From Meghimatium bilineatum (taxonomy: Eukaryota; Mollusca; Gastropoda; Stylommatophora; Philomycidae), in NCBI GenBank assembly GCA_034231615.1, contig CM067317.1, positions 45,020,652-45,084,651 of the forward strand: a DNA stretch of 64,000 nucleotides. Direction: 5' to 3'. Under the pieces are notes generated by a model. That model ran no database searches and was not told the DNA's origin. It worked only from the letters and a program-made list of their open reading frames with translations. This document shows positions 41,053 to 52,416 of this stretch, in pieces (position 1 is the first letter of the stretch; the number at the start of each line of letters is the position of its first letter). Both the position numbers and the translations under genes were made by a program.

Positions 41053-41570
41053 CCCAACTCTAATGTCGAGCCTTCCTAAACCGGAAATATGCTTGCAAAG
41101 AGAAAGGGTTCTGTACCCGATGGGTGTAGGCAAGAAAGGGACAACGATGGCAGTCCTGGCCCAACTCTACTGTCAAGGTTTCCTATACCGGAAGTAACTT
41201 GCACAGAGAAAGGGTTCTGTACTCGATTCGCTCAGGCACAAAAGGGACAACGATTTAGCCCTGGCCCAACTCTACTGTCAGGTTTTCCTACACCGGAAAT
41301 ACACTTGAAGAGAGAAAGGGTTCAGTACCTGATGGGCTCAGGCGCTACTGGGACAAGGACGCTCAGCTCGAGAACGCCTTGCTCGAGAACGCGTGGTGTG
41401 AGACTCGAACTTGGACAAGGGGTACACGATGTCGGTGAATGACACCTCGGCTAAGAGGGCGAAAGAGCCAGGGTCCAACTCCTCTGTTGAGTTCTTCCCC
41501 TTAAGGAACCAGGCTCATGGATGAGAAACGGTTCAGTACCCAATGGGCACAGGCACAGCACGTCCAATTA
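41053..41570 (+). repeat. ~105-bp tandem repeats inside retroposon copy 1
   Basis: Units start at 41,053, 41,160 and 41,265 (lengths 107, 105 and about 105), each with CCAACTCTAMTGTC, a TTCCTA-ACCGGAA block and GAGAAAGGGTTCWGTAC. A fourth, degenerate unit starts near 41,474 (CCAACTCCTCTGTTGAG, later GAAACGGTTCAGTACCCAA). Between units 3 and 4 lies about 104 bp that may be a further eroded unit. Because 105 is divisible by three, one frame stays open for 117 codons (41,089-41,442), which explains that frame without invoking a gene. The same structure is in the other four copies. Confidence 0.85.
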
Positions 41571-41796
41571 CACGAGGCAAGTTCATAGACAGTGGAACAC
41601 CTCGTTCGAGTGAGACGAGAGCTAGAAAATCGTCTGGGCGAAGAGTCTTCACTATGCGTGCCTGGAGACAGATATAGAGGCTGTCACAGGCTAAGGGTAG
41701 CCCACCCGAATTGTCAAGGCATGCCGAAATCGGATGTGCTAGGACTACAAGGCGCATAACGGTGGCACAACGTAATCACGCTCCCGGCGGAAATCG

Positions 41797-41810
41797 CACG
41801 GATATCCGTG
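41797..41810. other. 14-bp palindrome near the 3' end of the retroposon
   Basis: CACGGATATCCGTG is self-complementary and lies about 40 bp before the A-rich tail. It is conserved in all five copies. Some LINE and SINE 3' ends carry a short stem recognised by the reverse transcriptase; a role here is only a guess, as a perfect palindrome leaves no loop unless the central bases open. Confidence 0.8.
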
Positions 41811-41848
41811 ATGGTTACAATGGAGCGAACGAAAAACAAACAAAACAA

Positions 41849-42570
41849 CTAGAAATATATCTTTTCATTTTCTTTTTCAAACTTTTCAACACATCTCATA
41901 AATGTATCTACCGGTAGATTATCACTAGAAATATATCTTTTCATTTTCTTTTTCAAACTTTTCAATACATTTCATAAATGTATATAGTTTATAATTATAA
42001 ATATTTTTTTTTATTTTCAAAGTTTTGAACACATTTCATAAGTGTATATAGTTTATCAATAGAAATTAATTATTTGATTTTCTTTTTGAAATTTTTCAAC
42101 ACATGTCATAAATGTATCTAGATTTTATAATTAGAAATATATATTTTTGATTTTTAAACAACTTTTCAACACATCTCATACATGTATCTACCGGTAGTTT
42201 ATCATTAGAAATATATTTTTTTATTTTCTTTTTCAATCTTTTCAACACATTTCATAAATGTATCTAGTTTATCACTAGAAATATATTTTTTTGATTTTGA
42301 AACTTTTCAACACATTTCAGCAATGTATCTAGTTTATCATTAGAAATATATTTTTCTATTTTCTTGTTCAAACTTTTCATCACATCTCATAAATGTATCT
42401 ACCAGTAGAGTATCAAAATAAATACATTTTTTTATTTTCTTTTTCAAACGTTTCAGCACATCTCATAAATTGATTGTCAAATTATTAGAAATATATTTTT
42501 TTATTTTCTTTTTCAAACTTTTCAACACATCTCATAAATGTATCTACCGGTAGATTATCACTAGAAATAT
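41849..42570 (+). repeat. Satellite between retroposon copies 1 and 2 (722 bp)
   Basis: The interval is entirely satellite monomers, starting with the 3' target duplicate CTAGAAATAT and ending with the 5' target duplicate of copy 2. It has no genes. Together with the element it makes a 2,056-bp repeat step. Confidence 0.95.
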
Positions 42571-43904
42571 GGGGTGCAAAGGGAACGCATTGCTCTAGGC
42601 GGACCCAGGGTTAGCAGATAACCAAGATCCCAAATGTACCTCCACGTGGTGCACCCTGGAAACAGAAATACAGCAGCTCGTGCTGATTCTGGCCAAATCA
42701 TTTGGGGATCGTGTCCGAGAATGTGGAGGTAGCAGATGGAAAGAGATTTGACTGCACAAGAGACAGACAATATCTCCGACACCACCAGCATCACCACATA
42801 TAGCAACACTGTCGACATACAGTGAAGCTAGTCAGTCCAGTCCGAACATTGGAGGGGCGGCCAATGTAAAATGCACGTAAAGGTAAATGCATGGCGAGAG
42901 ACAAATATGTTTCAAACAGAGTACAATGAAACAATGAAAGGGCAGAACAGCGCTAGAGGGCAGCGCGAACTGCAAATAGAAAGTGAAAAGTCCCTAGGAA
43001 AGGGAACTACAAGCTCCGTCAGCTCGAGACGGGCTTCTAGTTACCAGAGTTCCTAACAGGCAGAGACCCAGACCCATCCATCGGCGTTTGGTAAAGCAAA
43101 AGACCTAACCCAACTCTAATGTCGAGCCTTCCTAAACCGGAAATATGCTTGCAAAGAGAAAGGGTTCTGTACCCGATGGGTGTAGGCAAGAAAGGGACAA
43201 CGATGGCAGTCCTGGCCCAACTCTACTGTCAAGGTTTCCTATATCGGAAGTAACTTGCACAGAGAAAGGGTTCTGTACTCGATTCGCTCAGGCACAAAAG
43301 GGACAACGATTTAGCCCTGGCCCAACTCTACTGTCAGGTTTTCCTACACCGGAAATACACTTGAAGAGAGAAAGGGTTCAGTACCTGATGGGCTCAGGCG
43401 CTACTGGGACAAGGACGCTCAGCTCGAGAACGCCTTGCTCTCAAACGCGTGGTGTGAGACTCGAACTTGGACAAGGGGTACACGATGTCGGTGAATGACA
43501 CCTCGGCTAAGAGGGCGAAAGAGCCAGGGTCCAACTCCTCTGTTGAGTTCTTCCCCTTAAGGAACCAGGCTCATGGATGAGAAACGGTTCAGTACCCAAT
43601 GGGCACAGGCACAGCACGTCCAATTACACGAGGCAAGTTCATAGACAGTGGAACACCTCGTTCGAGTGAGACGAGAGCTAGAAAATCGTCTGGGCGAAGA
43701 GTCTTCACTATGCGTGCCTGGAGACAGATATAGAGGCTGTCACAGGCTAAGGGTAGCCCACCCGAATTGTCAAGGCATGCCGAAATCGGATGTGCTAGGA
43801 CTACAAGGCGCATAACGGTGGCACAACGTAATCACGCTCCCGGCGGAAATCGCACGGATATCCGTGATGGTTACAATGGAGCGAACGAAAAACAAACAAA
43901 ACAA
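42571..43904 (+). mobile_element. 1.33-kb retroposon, copy 2
   Basis: The copy is 1,334 bp, with the same ends, tail and CTAGAAATAT duplicate (42,561-42,570 and 43,905-43,914) as copy 1, in the same monomer variant. It differs by few bases: GAGAGAC for GAGAAAC near 42,900, a private T in TATATCGG near 43,254, and TCA at 43,441-43,443 where copies 1 and 3 have GAG. It is a duplicate of the copy 1 insertion, not a new insertion. Confidence 0.88.
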
Positions 43905-44772
43905 CTAGAAATATATCTTTTCATTTTCTTTTTCAAACTTTTCAACACATCTCATAAATGTATCTACCAGTAGAGTATCACTAGAAATATATTTTTTAAT
44001 TTTCTTTTTCAAACGTTTCAACACATCTCATAAATTGATTGTCAAATTATTAGAAATATATTTTTTGATTTTCTTTTTCAAACTTTTCAACATATATCAT
44101 AAATGTATCTACCGGTAGATTATCACTAGAAATATATCTTTTCATTTTCTTTTTCAAACTTTTCAATACATTTCATAAATGTATATAGTTTATCATTATA
44201 AATATTTTTTTTTTATTTTCAAAGTTTTGAACACATTTCATAAGTGTATATAGTTTATCAATAGAAATTAATTATTTGATTTTCTTTTTGAAATTTTTCA
44301 ACACATGTCATAAATGTATCTAGTTTTTATAATTAGAAATATATTTTTTTGATTTTTAAACAACTTTTCAACACATCTCATACATGTATCTACCGGTAGT
44401 TTATCATTAGAAATATATTTTTTTATTTTCTTTTTCAATCTTTTCAACACATTTCATAAATGTATCTAGTTTATCACTAGAAATATATTTTTTTGATTTT
44501 GAAACTTTTCAACACATTTCAGCAATGTATCTAGTTTATCATTAGAAATATATTTTTCTATTTTCTTGTTCAAACTTTTCATCACATCTCATAAATGTAT
44601 CTACCAGTAGAGTATCAAAATAAATACATTTTTTTATTTTCTTTTTCAAACGTTTCAGCACATCTCATAAATTGATTGTCAAATTATTAGAAATATATTT
44701 TTTAATTTTCTTTTTCAAACTTTTCAACACATCTCATAAATGTATCTACCGGTAGATTATCACTAGAAATAT
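43905..44772 (+). repeat. Satellite between retroposon copies 2 and 3 (868 bp)
   Basis: The interval contains only satellite monomers, with no genes. The right flank of copy 2 continues with CAACACATCTC and an ACCAGTAGAG monomer, unlike the right flank of copies 1, 3 and 5. The duplicated blocks therefore have different right-hand joints. Confidence 0.95.
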
Positions 44773-46106
44773 GGGGTGCAAAGGGAACGCATTGCTCTAG
44801 GCGGACCCAGGGTTAGCAGATAACCAAGATCCCAAATGTACCTCCACGTGGTGCACCCTGGAAACAGAAATACAGCAGCTCGTGCTGATTCTGGCCAAAT
44901 CATTTGGGGATCGTGTCCGAGAATGTGGAGGTAGCAGATGGAAAGAGATTTGACTGCACAAGAGACAGACAATATCTCCGACACCACCAGCATCACCACA
45001 TATAGCAACACTGTCGACATACAGTGAAGCTAGTCAGTCCAGTCCGAACATTGGAGGGGCGGCCAATGTAAAATGCACGTAAAGGTAAATGCATGGCGAG
45101 AGACAAATATGTTTCAAACAGAGTACAATGAAACAATGAAAGGGCAGAACAGCGCTAGAGGGCAGCGCGAACTGCAAATAGAAAGTGAAAAGTCCCTAGG
45201 AAAGGGAACTACAAGCTCCGTCAGCTCGAGACGGGCTTCTAGTTACCAGAGTTCCTAACAGGCAGAGACCCAGACCCATCCATCGGCGTTTGGTAAAGCA
45301 AAAGACCTAACCCAACTCTAATGTCGAGCCTTCCTAAACCGGAAATATGCTTGCAAAGAGAAAGGGTTCTGTACCCGATGGGTGTAGGCAAGAAAGGGAC
45401 AACGATGGCAGTCCTGGCCCAACTCTACTGTCAAGGTTTCCTATACCGGAAGTAACTTGCACAGAGAAAGGGTTCTGTACTCGATTCGCTCAGGCACAAA
45501 AGGGACAACGATTTAGCCCTGGCCCAACTCTACTGTCAGGTTTTCCTACACCGGAAATACACTTGAAGAGAGAAAGGGTTCAGTACCTGATGGGCTCAGG
45601 CGCTACTGGGACAAGGACGCTCAGCTCGAGAACGCCTTGCTCGAGAACGCGTGGTGTGAGACTCGAACTTGGACAAGGGGTACACGATGTCGGTGAATGA
45701 CACCTCGGCTAAGAGGGCGAAAGAGCCAGGGTCCAACTCCTCTGTTGAGTTCTTCCCCTTAAGGAACCAGGCTCATGGATGAGAAACGGTTCAGTACCCA
45801 ATGGGCACAGGCACAGCACGTCCAATTACACGAGGCAAGTTCATAGACAGTGGAACACCTCGTTCGAGTGAGACGAGAGCTAGAAAATCGTCTGGGCGAA
45901 GAGTCTTCACTATGCGTGCCTGGAGACAGATATAGAGGCTGTCACAGGCTAAGGGTAGCCCACCCGAATTGTCAAGGCATGCCGAAATCGGATGTGCTAG
46001 GACTACAAGGCGCATAACGGTGGCACAACGTAATCACGCTCCCGGCGGAAATCGCACGGATATCCGTGATGGTTACAATGGAGCGAACGAAAAACAAACA
46101 AAACAA
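44773..46106 (+). mobile_element. 1.33-kb retroposon, copy 3
   Basis: The copy is 1,334 bp, with target duplicates CTAGAAATAT at 44,763-44,772 and 46,107-46,116. It carries GAG at 45,643-45,645 like copy 1, but its right flank (TTTTCAATACATTTC, then GTTTATCACTAG) matches copy 5. That combination needs recombination or gene conversion between copies. Confidence 0.88.
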
Positions 46107-48275
46107 CTAGAAATATATCTTTTCATTTTCTTTTTCAAACTTTTCAATACATTTCATAAATGTATATAGTTTATCACTAGAAATATATTTTTTTGATTTT
46201 GAAACTTTTCAACACATTTCAGCAATGTATCTAGTTTATCATTAGAAATATATTTTTTTATTTTCTTTTTCATACTTTTCAACACATCTCATAAATGTAT
46301 CTACCGGTAGATTATCACTAGAAATATATCTTTTCATTTTCTTTTTCAAACTTTTCAATACATTTCATAAATGTATCTAGTTTATCACTAGAAATATATT
46401 TTTTTGATTTTGAAACTTTTCAACACATTTCAGCAATGTATCTAGTTTATCATTAGAAATATATTTTTTTATTTTCTTTTTCAAACTTTTCAACACATCT
46501 CAAAAATGTATCTACCAGTAGAGTATCAAAATAAATACATTTTTTTATTTTCTTTTTCAAATGTTTCAGCACATCTCATAAATTGATTGTCAAATTATTA
46601 GAAATATATTTTTTTATTTTCTTTTTCAAACTTTTCAACACATCTCATAAATGTATCTACCAGTAGAGTATCAAAATAAATACATTTTTTAATTTTCTTT
46701 TTCAAATGTTTCAGCACATCTCATAAATTGATTGTCAAATTATTAGAAATATATTTTTTTATTTTCTTTTTCAAACTGTTCACCACATCTCATAAATGTA
46801 TCTACCGATAGAGTATCACTAGAAATATATATTTTTGATTTTCTTTTTCAAACTTTTCAACACATCTCATAAATGTATCTACTGGTAGATTATCACTAGA
46901 AATATATCTTTTCATTTTCTTTTTCAAACATTTCAACACATTTCATAAATGTATCTAGTTTATCATTAGAAATATTTTTTTTCCATTTTATTGTTCATAC
47001 TTTTCAACATATTTCATAAATGTATCTAGATTATCACTAGAAATATATTTTTTGATTTTCTTTTCCAAACTTTTCAACACATTTCATAAATGTATCTAGT
47101 TTATCATTAGAAATATGTTTTTTTTAAATTTCACACTATTCAACACATTTCATAAAGGTATCAGTTTATCATTAGAAATATAATTTTTTTAAATTTCTAA
47201 CTTTTAAACACATTTCATAAATGTATCTAGTTTATCACTAGAAATATAGTTTTTGATTTTCATTTCCAAACTTTTCAACACATTTCACAAATGTATCTAG
47301 TTTATCATTAGAAATAAATTTTTTACTTTCTTTTTCAAACTTTTCAACACATTTCATAAATGTATCTTGTTTATTATTAGAAATATATTTTTTGATTTTC
47401 TTTTCCAAACTTTTCAACACATCTCATAAATGTATCTAATTTATCATTAGAAAAATATTTCTTTGATTTTGAAACTTTTCAACACATTTCAGCAATGTAT
47501 CAAGTTTAACATTAGAAATATATTTTTTTATTTTCTTTTTCAAACTTTTCAACACATCTCATAAATGTATCTACCAGTAGAGTATCACTAGAAATATATT
47601 TTTTAATTTTCTTTTTCAAACGTTTCAACACATCTCATAAATTGATTGTCAAATTATTAGAAATATATTTTTTGATTTTCTTTTTCAAACTTTTCAACAT
47701 ATATCATAAATGTATCTACCGGTAGATTATCACTAGAAATATATCTTTTCATTTTCTTTTTCAAACTTTTCAATACATTTCATAAATGTATATAGTTTAT
47801 CATTATAAATATTTTTTTTTTATTTTCAAAGTTTTGAACACATTTCATAAGTGTATATAGTTTATCAATAGAAATTAATTATTTGATTTTCTTTTTGAAA
47901 TTTTTTAACACATGTCATAAATGTATCTAGTTTTTATAATTAGAAATATATTTTTTTGATTTTTAAACAACTTTTCAACACATCTCATACATGTATCTAC
48001 CGGTAGTTTATCATTAGAAATATATTTTTTAATTTTCTTTTTCAATCTTTTCAACACATTTCATAAATGTATCTAGTTTATCACTAGAAATATATTTTTT
48101 TGATTTTGAAACTTTTCAACACATTTCAGCAATGTATCTAGTTTATCATTAGAAATATATTTTTCTATTTTCTTGTTCAAACTTTTCATCACATCTCATA
48201 AATGTATCTACCAGTAGAGTATCAAAATAAATACATTTTTTTATTTTCTTTTTCAAACGTTTCAGCACATCTCAT
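46107..48275 (+). repeat. Satellite between retroposon copies 3 and 4 (2.17 kb)
   Basis: The interval contains only satellite monomers. 46,270-47,500 contains the diverged monomer set (CACACTATTCAACAC and neighbours) seen in the 2,391-bp HOR. A monomer at about 46,880 reads CTACTGGTAG, a C-to-T change at the CpG of the palindrome. No genes are seen. Confidence 0.95.
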
Positions 48276-49610
48276 GTTTGTTTGTTTGTTTTTCGTTCGC
48301 TCCATTGTAACCATCACGGATATCCGTGCGATTTCCGCCGGGAGCGTGATTACGTTGTGCCACCGTTATGCGCCTTGTAGGCCTAGCACATCCGATTTCG
48401 GCATGCCTTGACAATTCGGGTGGGCTACCCTTAGCCTGTGACAGCCTCTATATCTGTCTCCAGGCACGCGTAGTGAAGACTCTTCGCCCAGACGATTTTC
48501 TAGCTCTCGTCTCACTCGAACGAGGTGTTCCACTGTCTATGAACTTGCCTCGTGTAATTGGACGTGCTGTGCCTGTGCCCATTGGGTACTGAACCGTTTC
48601 TCATCCATGAGCCTGGTTCCTTAAGGGGAAGAACTCAACAGAGGAGTTGGACCCTGGCTCTTTCGCCCTCTTAGCCGAGGTGTCATTCACCGACATCGTG
48701 TACCCCTTGTCCAAGTTCGAGTCTCACACCACGCGTTTGAGAGCAAGGCGTTCTCGAGCTGAGCGTCCTTGTCCCAATAGCGCCTGAGCCCATCAGGTAC
48801 TGAACCCTTTCTCTCTTCAAGTGTATTTCCGGTGTAGGAAAACCTGACAGTAGAGTTGGGCCAGGGCTAAATCGTTGTCCCTTTTGTGCCTGAGCGAATC
48901 GAGTACAGAACCCTTTCTCTCTGCAAGTTACTTCCGGTATAGGAAACCTTGACAGTAGAGTTGGGCCAGGACTGCCATCGTTGTCCCTTTCTTGCCTACA
49001 CCCATCGGGTACAGAACCCTTTCTCTTTGCAAGCATATTTCCGGTTTAGGAAGGCTCGACATTAGAGTTGGGTTAGGTCTTTTGCTTTACCAAACGCCGA
49101 TGGATGGGTCTGGGTCTCTGCCTGTTAGGAACTCTGGTAACTAGAAGCCCGTCTCGAGCTGACGGAGCTTGTAGTTCCCTTTCCTAGGGACTTTTCACTT
49201 TCTATTTGCAGTTCGCGCTGCCCTCTAGCGCTGTTCTGCCCTTTCATTGTTTCATTGTACTCTGTGTGAAACATATTTGTCTCTCGCCATGCATTTACCT
49301 TTACGTGCATTTTACATTGGCCGCCCTTCCAATGTTCGGACTGGACTGACTAGCTTCACTGTATGTCGACAGTGTTGCTATATGTGGTGATGCTGGTGGT
49401 GTCGGAGATATTGTCTGTCTCTTGTGCAGTCAAATCTCTTTCCATCTGCTACCTCCACATTCTCGGACACGATCCCCAAAAGATTTGGCCAGAATCAGCA
49501 CGAGCTGCTGTATTTCTGTTTCCAGGGTGCACCACGTGGAGGTACATTTGGGATCTTGGTTATCTGCTAACCCTGGGTCCGCCTAGAGCAATGCGTTCCC
49601 TTTGCACCCC
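48276..49610 (-). mobile_element. 1.33-kb retroposon, copy 4, inverted and independently inserted
   Basis: The copy is 1,335 bp in reverse orientation. Its tail reads GTTTGTTTGTTTGTTTTTCG on the + strand, so it is (AAAC)n in element sense, a slightly longer and cleaner array than in the other copies. It is flanked by a 12-bp duplicate AGCACATCTCAT at 48,264-48,275 and 49,611-49,622, at a different place in a different monomer. Several private differences, such as CTTTTGGGG for CATTTGGGG and CACACAGAG for CAAACAGAG, separate it from the rest. About seven substitutions were noticed by eye in 1.33 kb. Confidence 0.92.
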
Positions 49611-51072
49611 AGCACATCTCATAAATTGATTGTCAAATTATTAGAAATATATTTTTTTATTTTCTTTTTCAAACTTTTCAACACATCTCATAAATGTATC
49701 TACCGGTAGATTATCACTAGAAATATATCTTTTCATTTTCTTTTTCAAACTTTTCAATACATTTCATAAATGTATCTAGTTTATCACTAGAAATATATTT
49801 TTTTGATTTTGAAACTTTTCAACACATTTCAGCAATGTATCTAGTTTATCATTAGAAATATATTTTTTTATTTTCTTTTTCAAACTTTTCAACACATCTC
49901 AAAAATGTATCTACCAGTAGAGTATCAAAATAAATACATTTTTTTATTTTCTTTTTCAAATGTTTCAGCACATCTCATAAATTGATTGTCAAATTATTAG
50001 AAATATATTTTTTTATTTTCTTTTTCAAACTGTTCACCACATCTCATAAATGTATCTACCGGTAGATTATCACTAGAAATATATCTTTTCATTTTCTTGT
50101 TCAAACTTTTCAACACATTTCATAAATGAATATAGTTTATCATTAGAAATATATTTTTTTATTTTCTTTTCCAAATTTTCAACACATTTCATAAATGTAT
50201 ATAGTTTATCATTAGAAATATATTTTTTTACTTTCTTTTTCAAAATTTTCAACACATCTCATAAATGTATCTACCAGTAGAGTATCACTAGAAATATATT
50301 TTTTTATTTTCTTTTTCAAACGATTCAACACATAAATTGATTGTCAAATTATTAGAAATATTTTTTTAAATTTTCCTTTTCAAACTTTTCAACACATCTC
50401 ATAAATGTATCTACCGGTAGATTATCACTAGAAATATATCTTTTCATTTTCTTTTTCAAACTTTTCAATACATTTCATAAATGTATATAGTTTATAATTA
50501 TAAATATTTTTTTTTATTTTCAAAGTTTTGAACACATTTCATAAGTGTATATAGTTTATCAATAGAAATTAATTTTGTGATTTTCTTTTTGAAATTTTTC
50601 AACACATGTCATAAATGTATCTAGTTTTTATAATTAGAAATATATTTTTCTGATTTTTAAACAACTTTTCAACACATCTCATAAATGTATCTACCGGTAG
50701 TTTATAATTAGAAATATATTTTTTAATTTTCTTTTTCAATCTTTTCAATCATTTCATAAATGTATCTAGTTTATCACTAGAAATATATTTTTTTGATTTT
50801 GAAACTTTTCAACACATTTCAGCAATGTATCTAGTTTATCATTAGAAATATATTTTTCTATTTTCTTTTTCAAACTTTTCAACACATCTCATAAATGTAT
50901 CTACCAGTAGAGTATCAAAATAAATACATTTTTTTATTTTCTTTTTCAAACGTTTCAGCACATCTCATAAATTGATTGTCAAATTATTAGAAATATATTT
51001 TTTTATTTTCTTTTTCAAACTTTTCAACACATCTCATAAATGTATCTACCGGTAGATTATCACTAGAAATAT
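49611..51072 (+). repeat. Satellite between retroposon copies 4 and 5 (1.46 kb)
   Basis: The interval contains only satellite monomers, in the same orientation as elsewhere, so copy 4 is inverted as an element and not as part of an inverted block. It contains the usual variants, including a GATTGTCAAATTATTAG monomer directly after the 3' flank of copy 4. No genes are seen. Confidence 0.95.
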
Positions 51073-52406
51073 GGGGTGCAAAGGGAACGCATTGCTCTAG
51101 GCGGACCCAGGGTTAGCAGATAACCAAGATCCCAAATGTACCTCCACGTGGTGCACCCTGGAAACAGAAATACAGCAGCTCGTGCTGATTCTGGCCAAAT
51201 CATTTGGGGATCGTGTCCGAGAATGTGGAGGTAGCAGATGGAAAGAGATTTGACTGCACAAGAGACAGACAATATCTCCGACACCACCAGCATCACCACA
51301 TATAGCAACACTGTCGACATACAGTGAAGCTAGTCAGTCCAGTCCGAACATTGGAGGGGCGGCCAATGTAAAATGCACGTAAAGGTAAATGCATGGCGAG
51401 AGACAAATATGTTTCAAACAGAGTACAATGAAACAATGAAAGGGCAGAACAGCGCTAGAGGGCAGCGCGAACTGCAAATAGAAAGTGAAAAGTCCCTAGG
51501 AAAGGGAACTACAAGCTCCGTCAGCTCGAGACGGGCTTCTAGTTACCAGAGTTCCTAACAGGCAGAGACCCAGACCCATCCATCGGCGTTTGGTAAAGCA
51601 AAAGACCTAACCCAACTCTAATGTCGAGCCTTCCTAAACCGGAAATATGCTTGCAAAGAGAAAGGGTTCTGTACCCGATGGGTGTAGGCAAGAAAGGGAC
51701 AACGATGGCAGTCCTGGCCCAACTCTACTGTCAAGGTTTCCTATACCGGAAGTAACTTGCACAGAGAAAGGGTTCTGTACTCGATTCGCTCAGGCACAAA
51801 AGGGACAACGATTTAGCCCTGGCCCAACTCTACTGTCAGGTTTTCCTACACCGGAAATACACTTGAAGAGAGAAAGGGTTCAGTACCTGATGGGCTCAGG
51901 CGCTACTGGGACAAGGACGCTCAGCTCGAGAACGCCTTGCTCTCAAACGCGTGGTGTGAGACTCGAACTTGGACAAGGGGTACACGATGTCGGTGAATGA
52001 CACCTCGGCTAAGAGGGCGAAAGAGCCAGGGTCCAACTCCTCTGTTGAGTTCTTCCCCTTAAGGAACCAGGCTCATGGATGAGAAACGGTTCAGTACCCA
52101 ATGGGCACAGGCACAGCACGTCCAATTACACGAGGCAAGTTCATAGACAGTGGAACACCTCGTTCGAGTGAGACGAGAGCTAGAAAATCGTCTGGGCGAA
52201 GAGTCTTCACTATGCGTGCCTGGAGACAGATATAGAGGCTGTCACAGGCTAAGGGTAGCCCACCCGAATTGTCAAGGCATGCCGAAATCGGATGTGCTAG
52301 GACTACAAGGCGCATAACGGTGGCACAACGTAATCACGCTCCCGGCGGAAATCGCACGGATATCCGTGATGGTTACAATGGAGCGAACGAAAAACAAACA
52401 AAACAA
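51073..52406 (+). mobile_element. 1.33-kb retroposon, copy 5
   Basis: The copy is 1,334 bp, with target duplicates CTAGAAATAT at 51,063-51,072 and 52,407-52,416. It has TCA at 51,943-51,945, as in copies 2 and 4. Its right flank matches that of copy 3 for at least 130 bp before diverging. It is a satellite-borne duplicate of the copy 1, 2 and 3 insertion. Confidence 0.88.
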
Positions 52407-52416
52407 CTAGAAATAT

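Larger units (their letters stand above)
40515..41848 (+). mobile_element. Unrecognised 1.33-kb non-autonomous retroposon, copy 1
   Basis: This is a 1,334-bp insertion with balanced base composition in AT-rich satellite. It begins GGGGTGCAAAGGGAACGC and ends in an A-rich tail, GAAAAACAAACAAAACAA. It is flanked by the direct repeat CTAGAAATAT at 40,505-40,514 and 41,849-41,858. There are no terminal inverted repeats, no LTRs and no reverse transcriptase. An A-rich tail with a 10-12-bp target duplication fits target-primed insertion driven by a LINE in trans (a large SINE-like or retroposed-RNA element). It is long for a SINE. Open frames of 61-117 codons exist, but none resembles a known protein to me. 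The interior has a ~105-bp tandem repeat. I do not recognise the family. Confidence 0.85.

Noticed and set aside
41089..41442. 117-codon + strand frame in each retroposon copy
   Set aside because: It lies over the 105-bp tandem repeats, whose length is a multiple of three, so an open frame is expected. The translation is a 35-residue repeat without any known motif.
41401..41453. tRNA-like A-box (TAGCCGAGGTG) and B-box (AGTTCGAGTCT) at tRNA-like spacing on the - strand of the retroposon
   Set aside because: The spacing (about 43 bp) is right, but the T-stem does not pair, the base before the would-be anticodon is not U, and the boxes are in the element middle and opposite in sense to the tail. 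Probably chance, though a tRNA-derived ancestor cannot be excluded.
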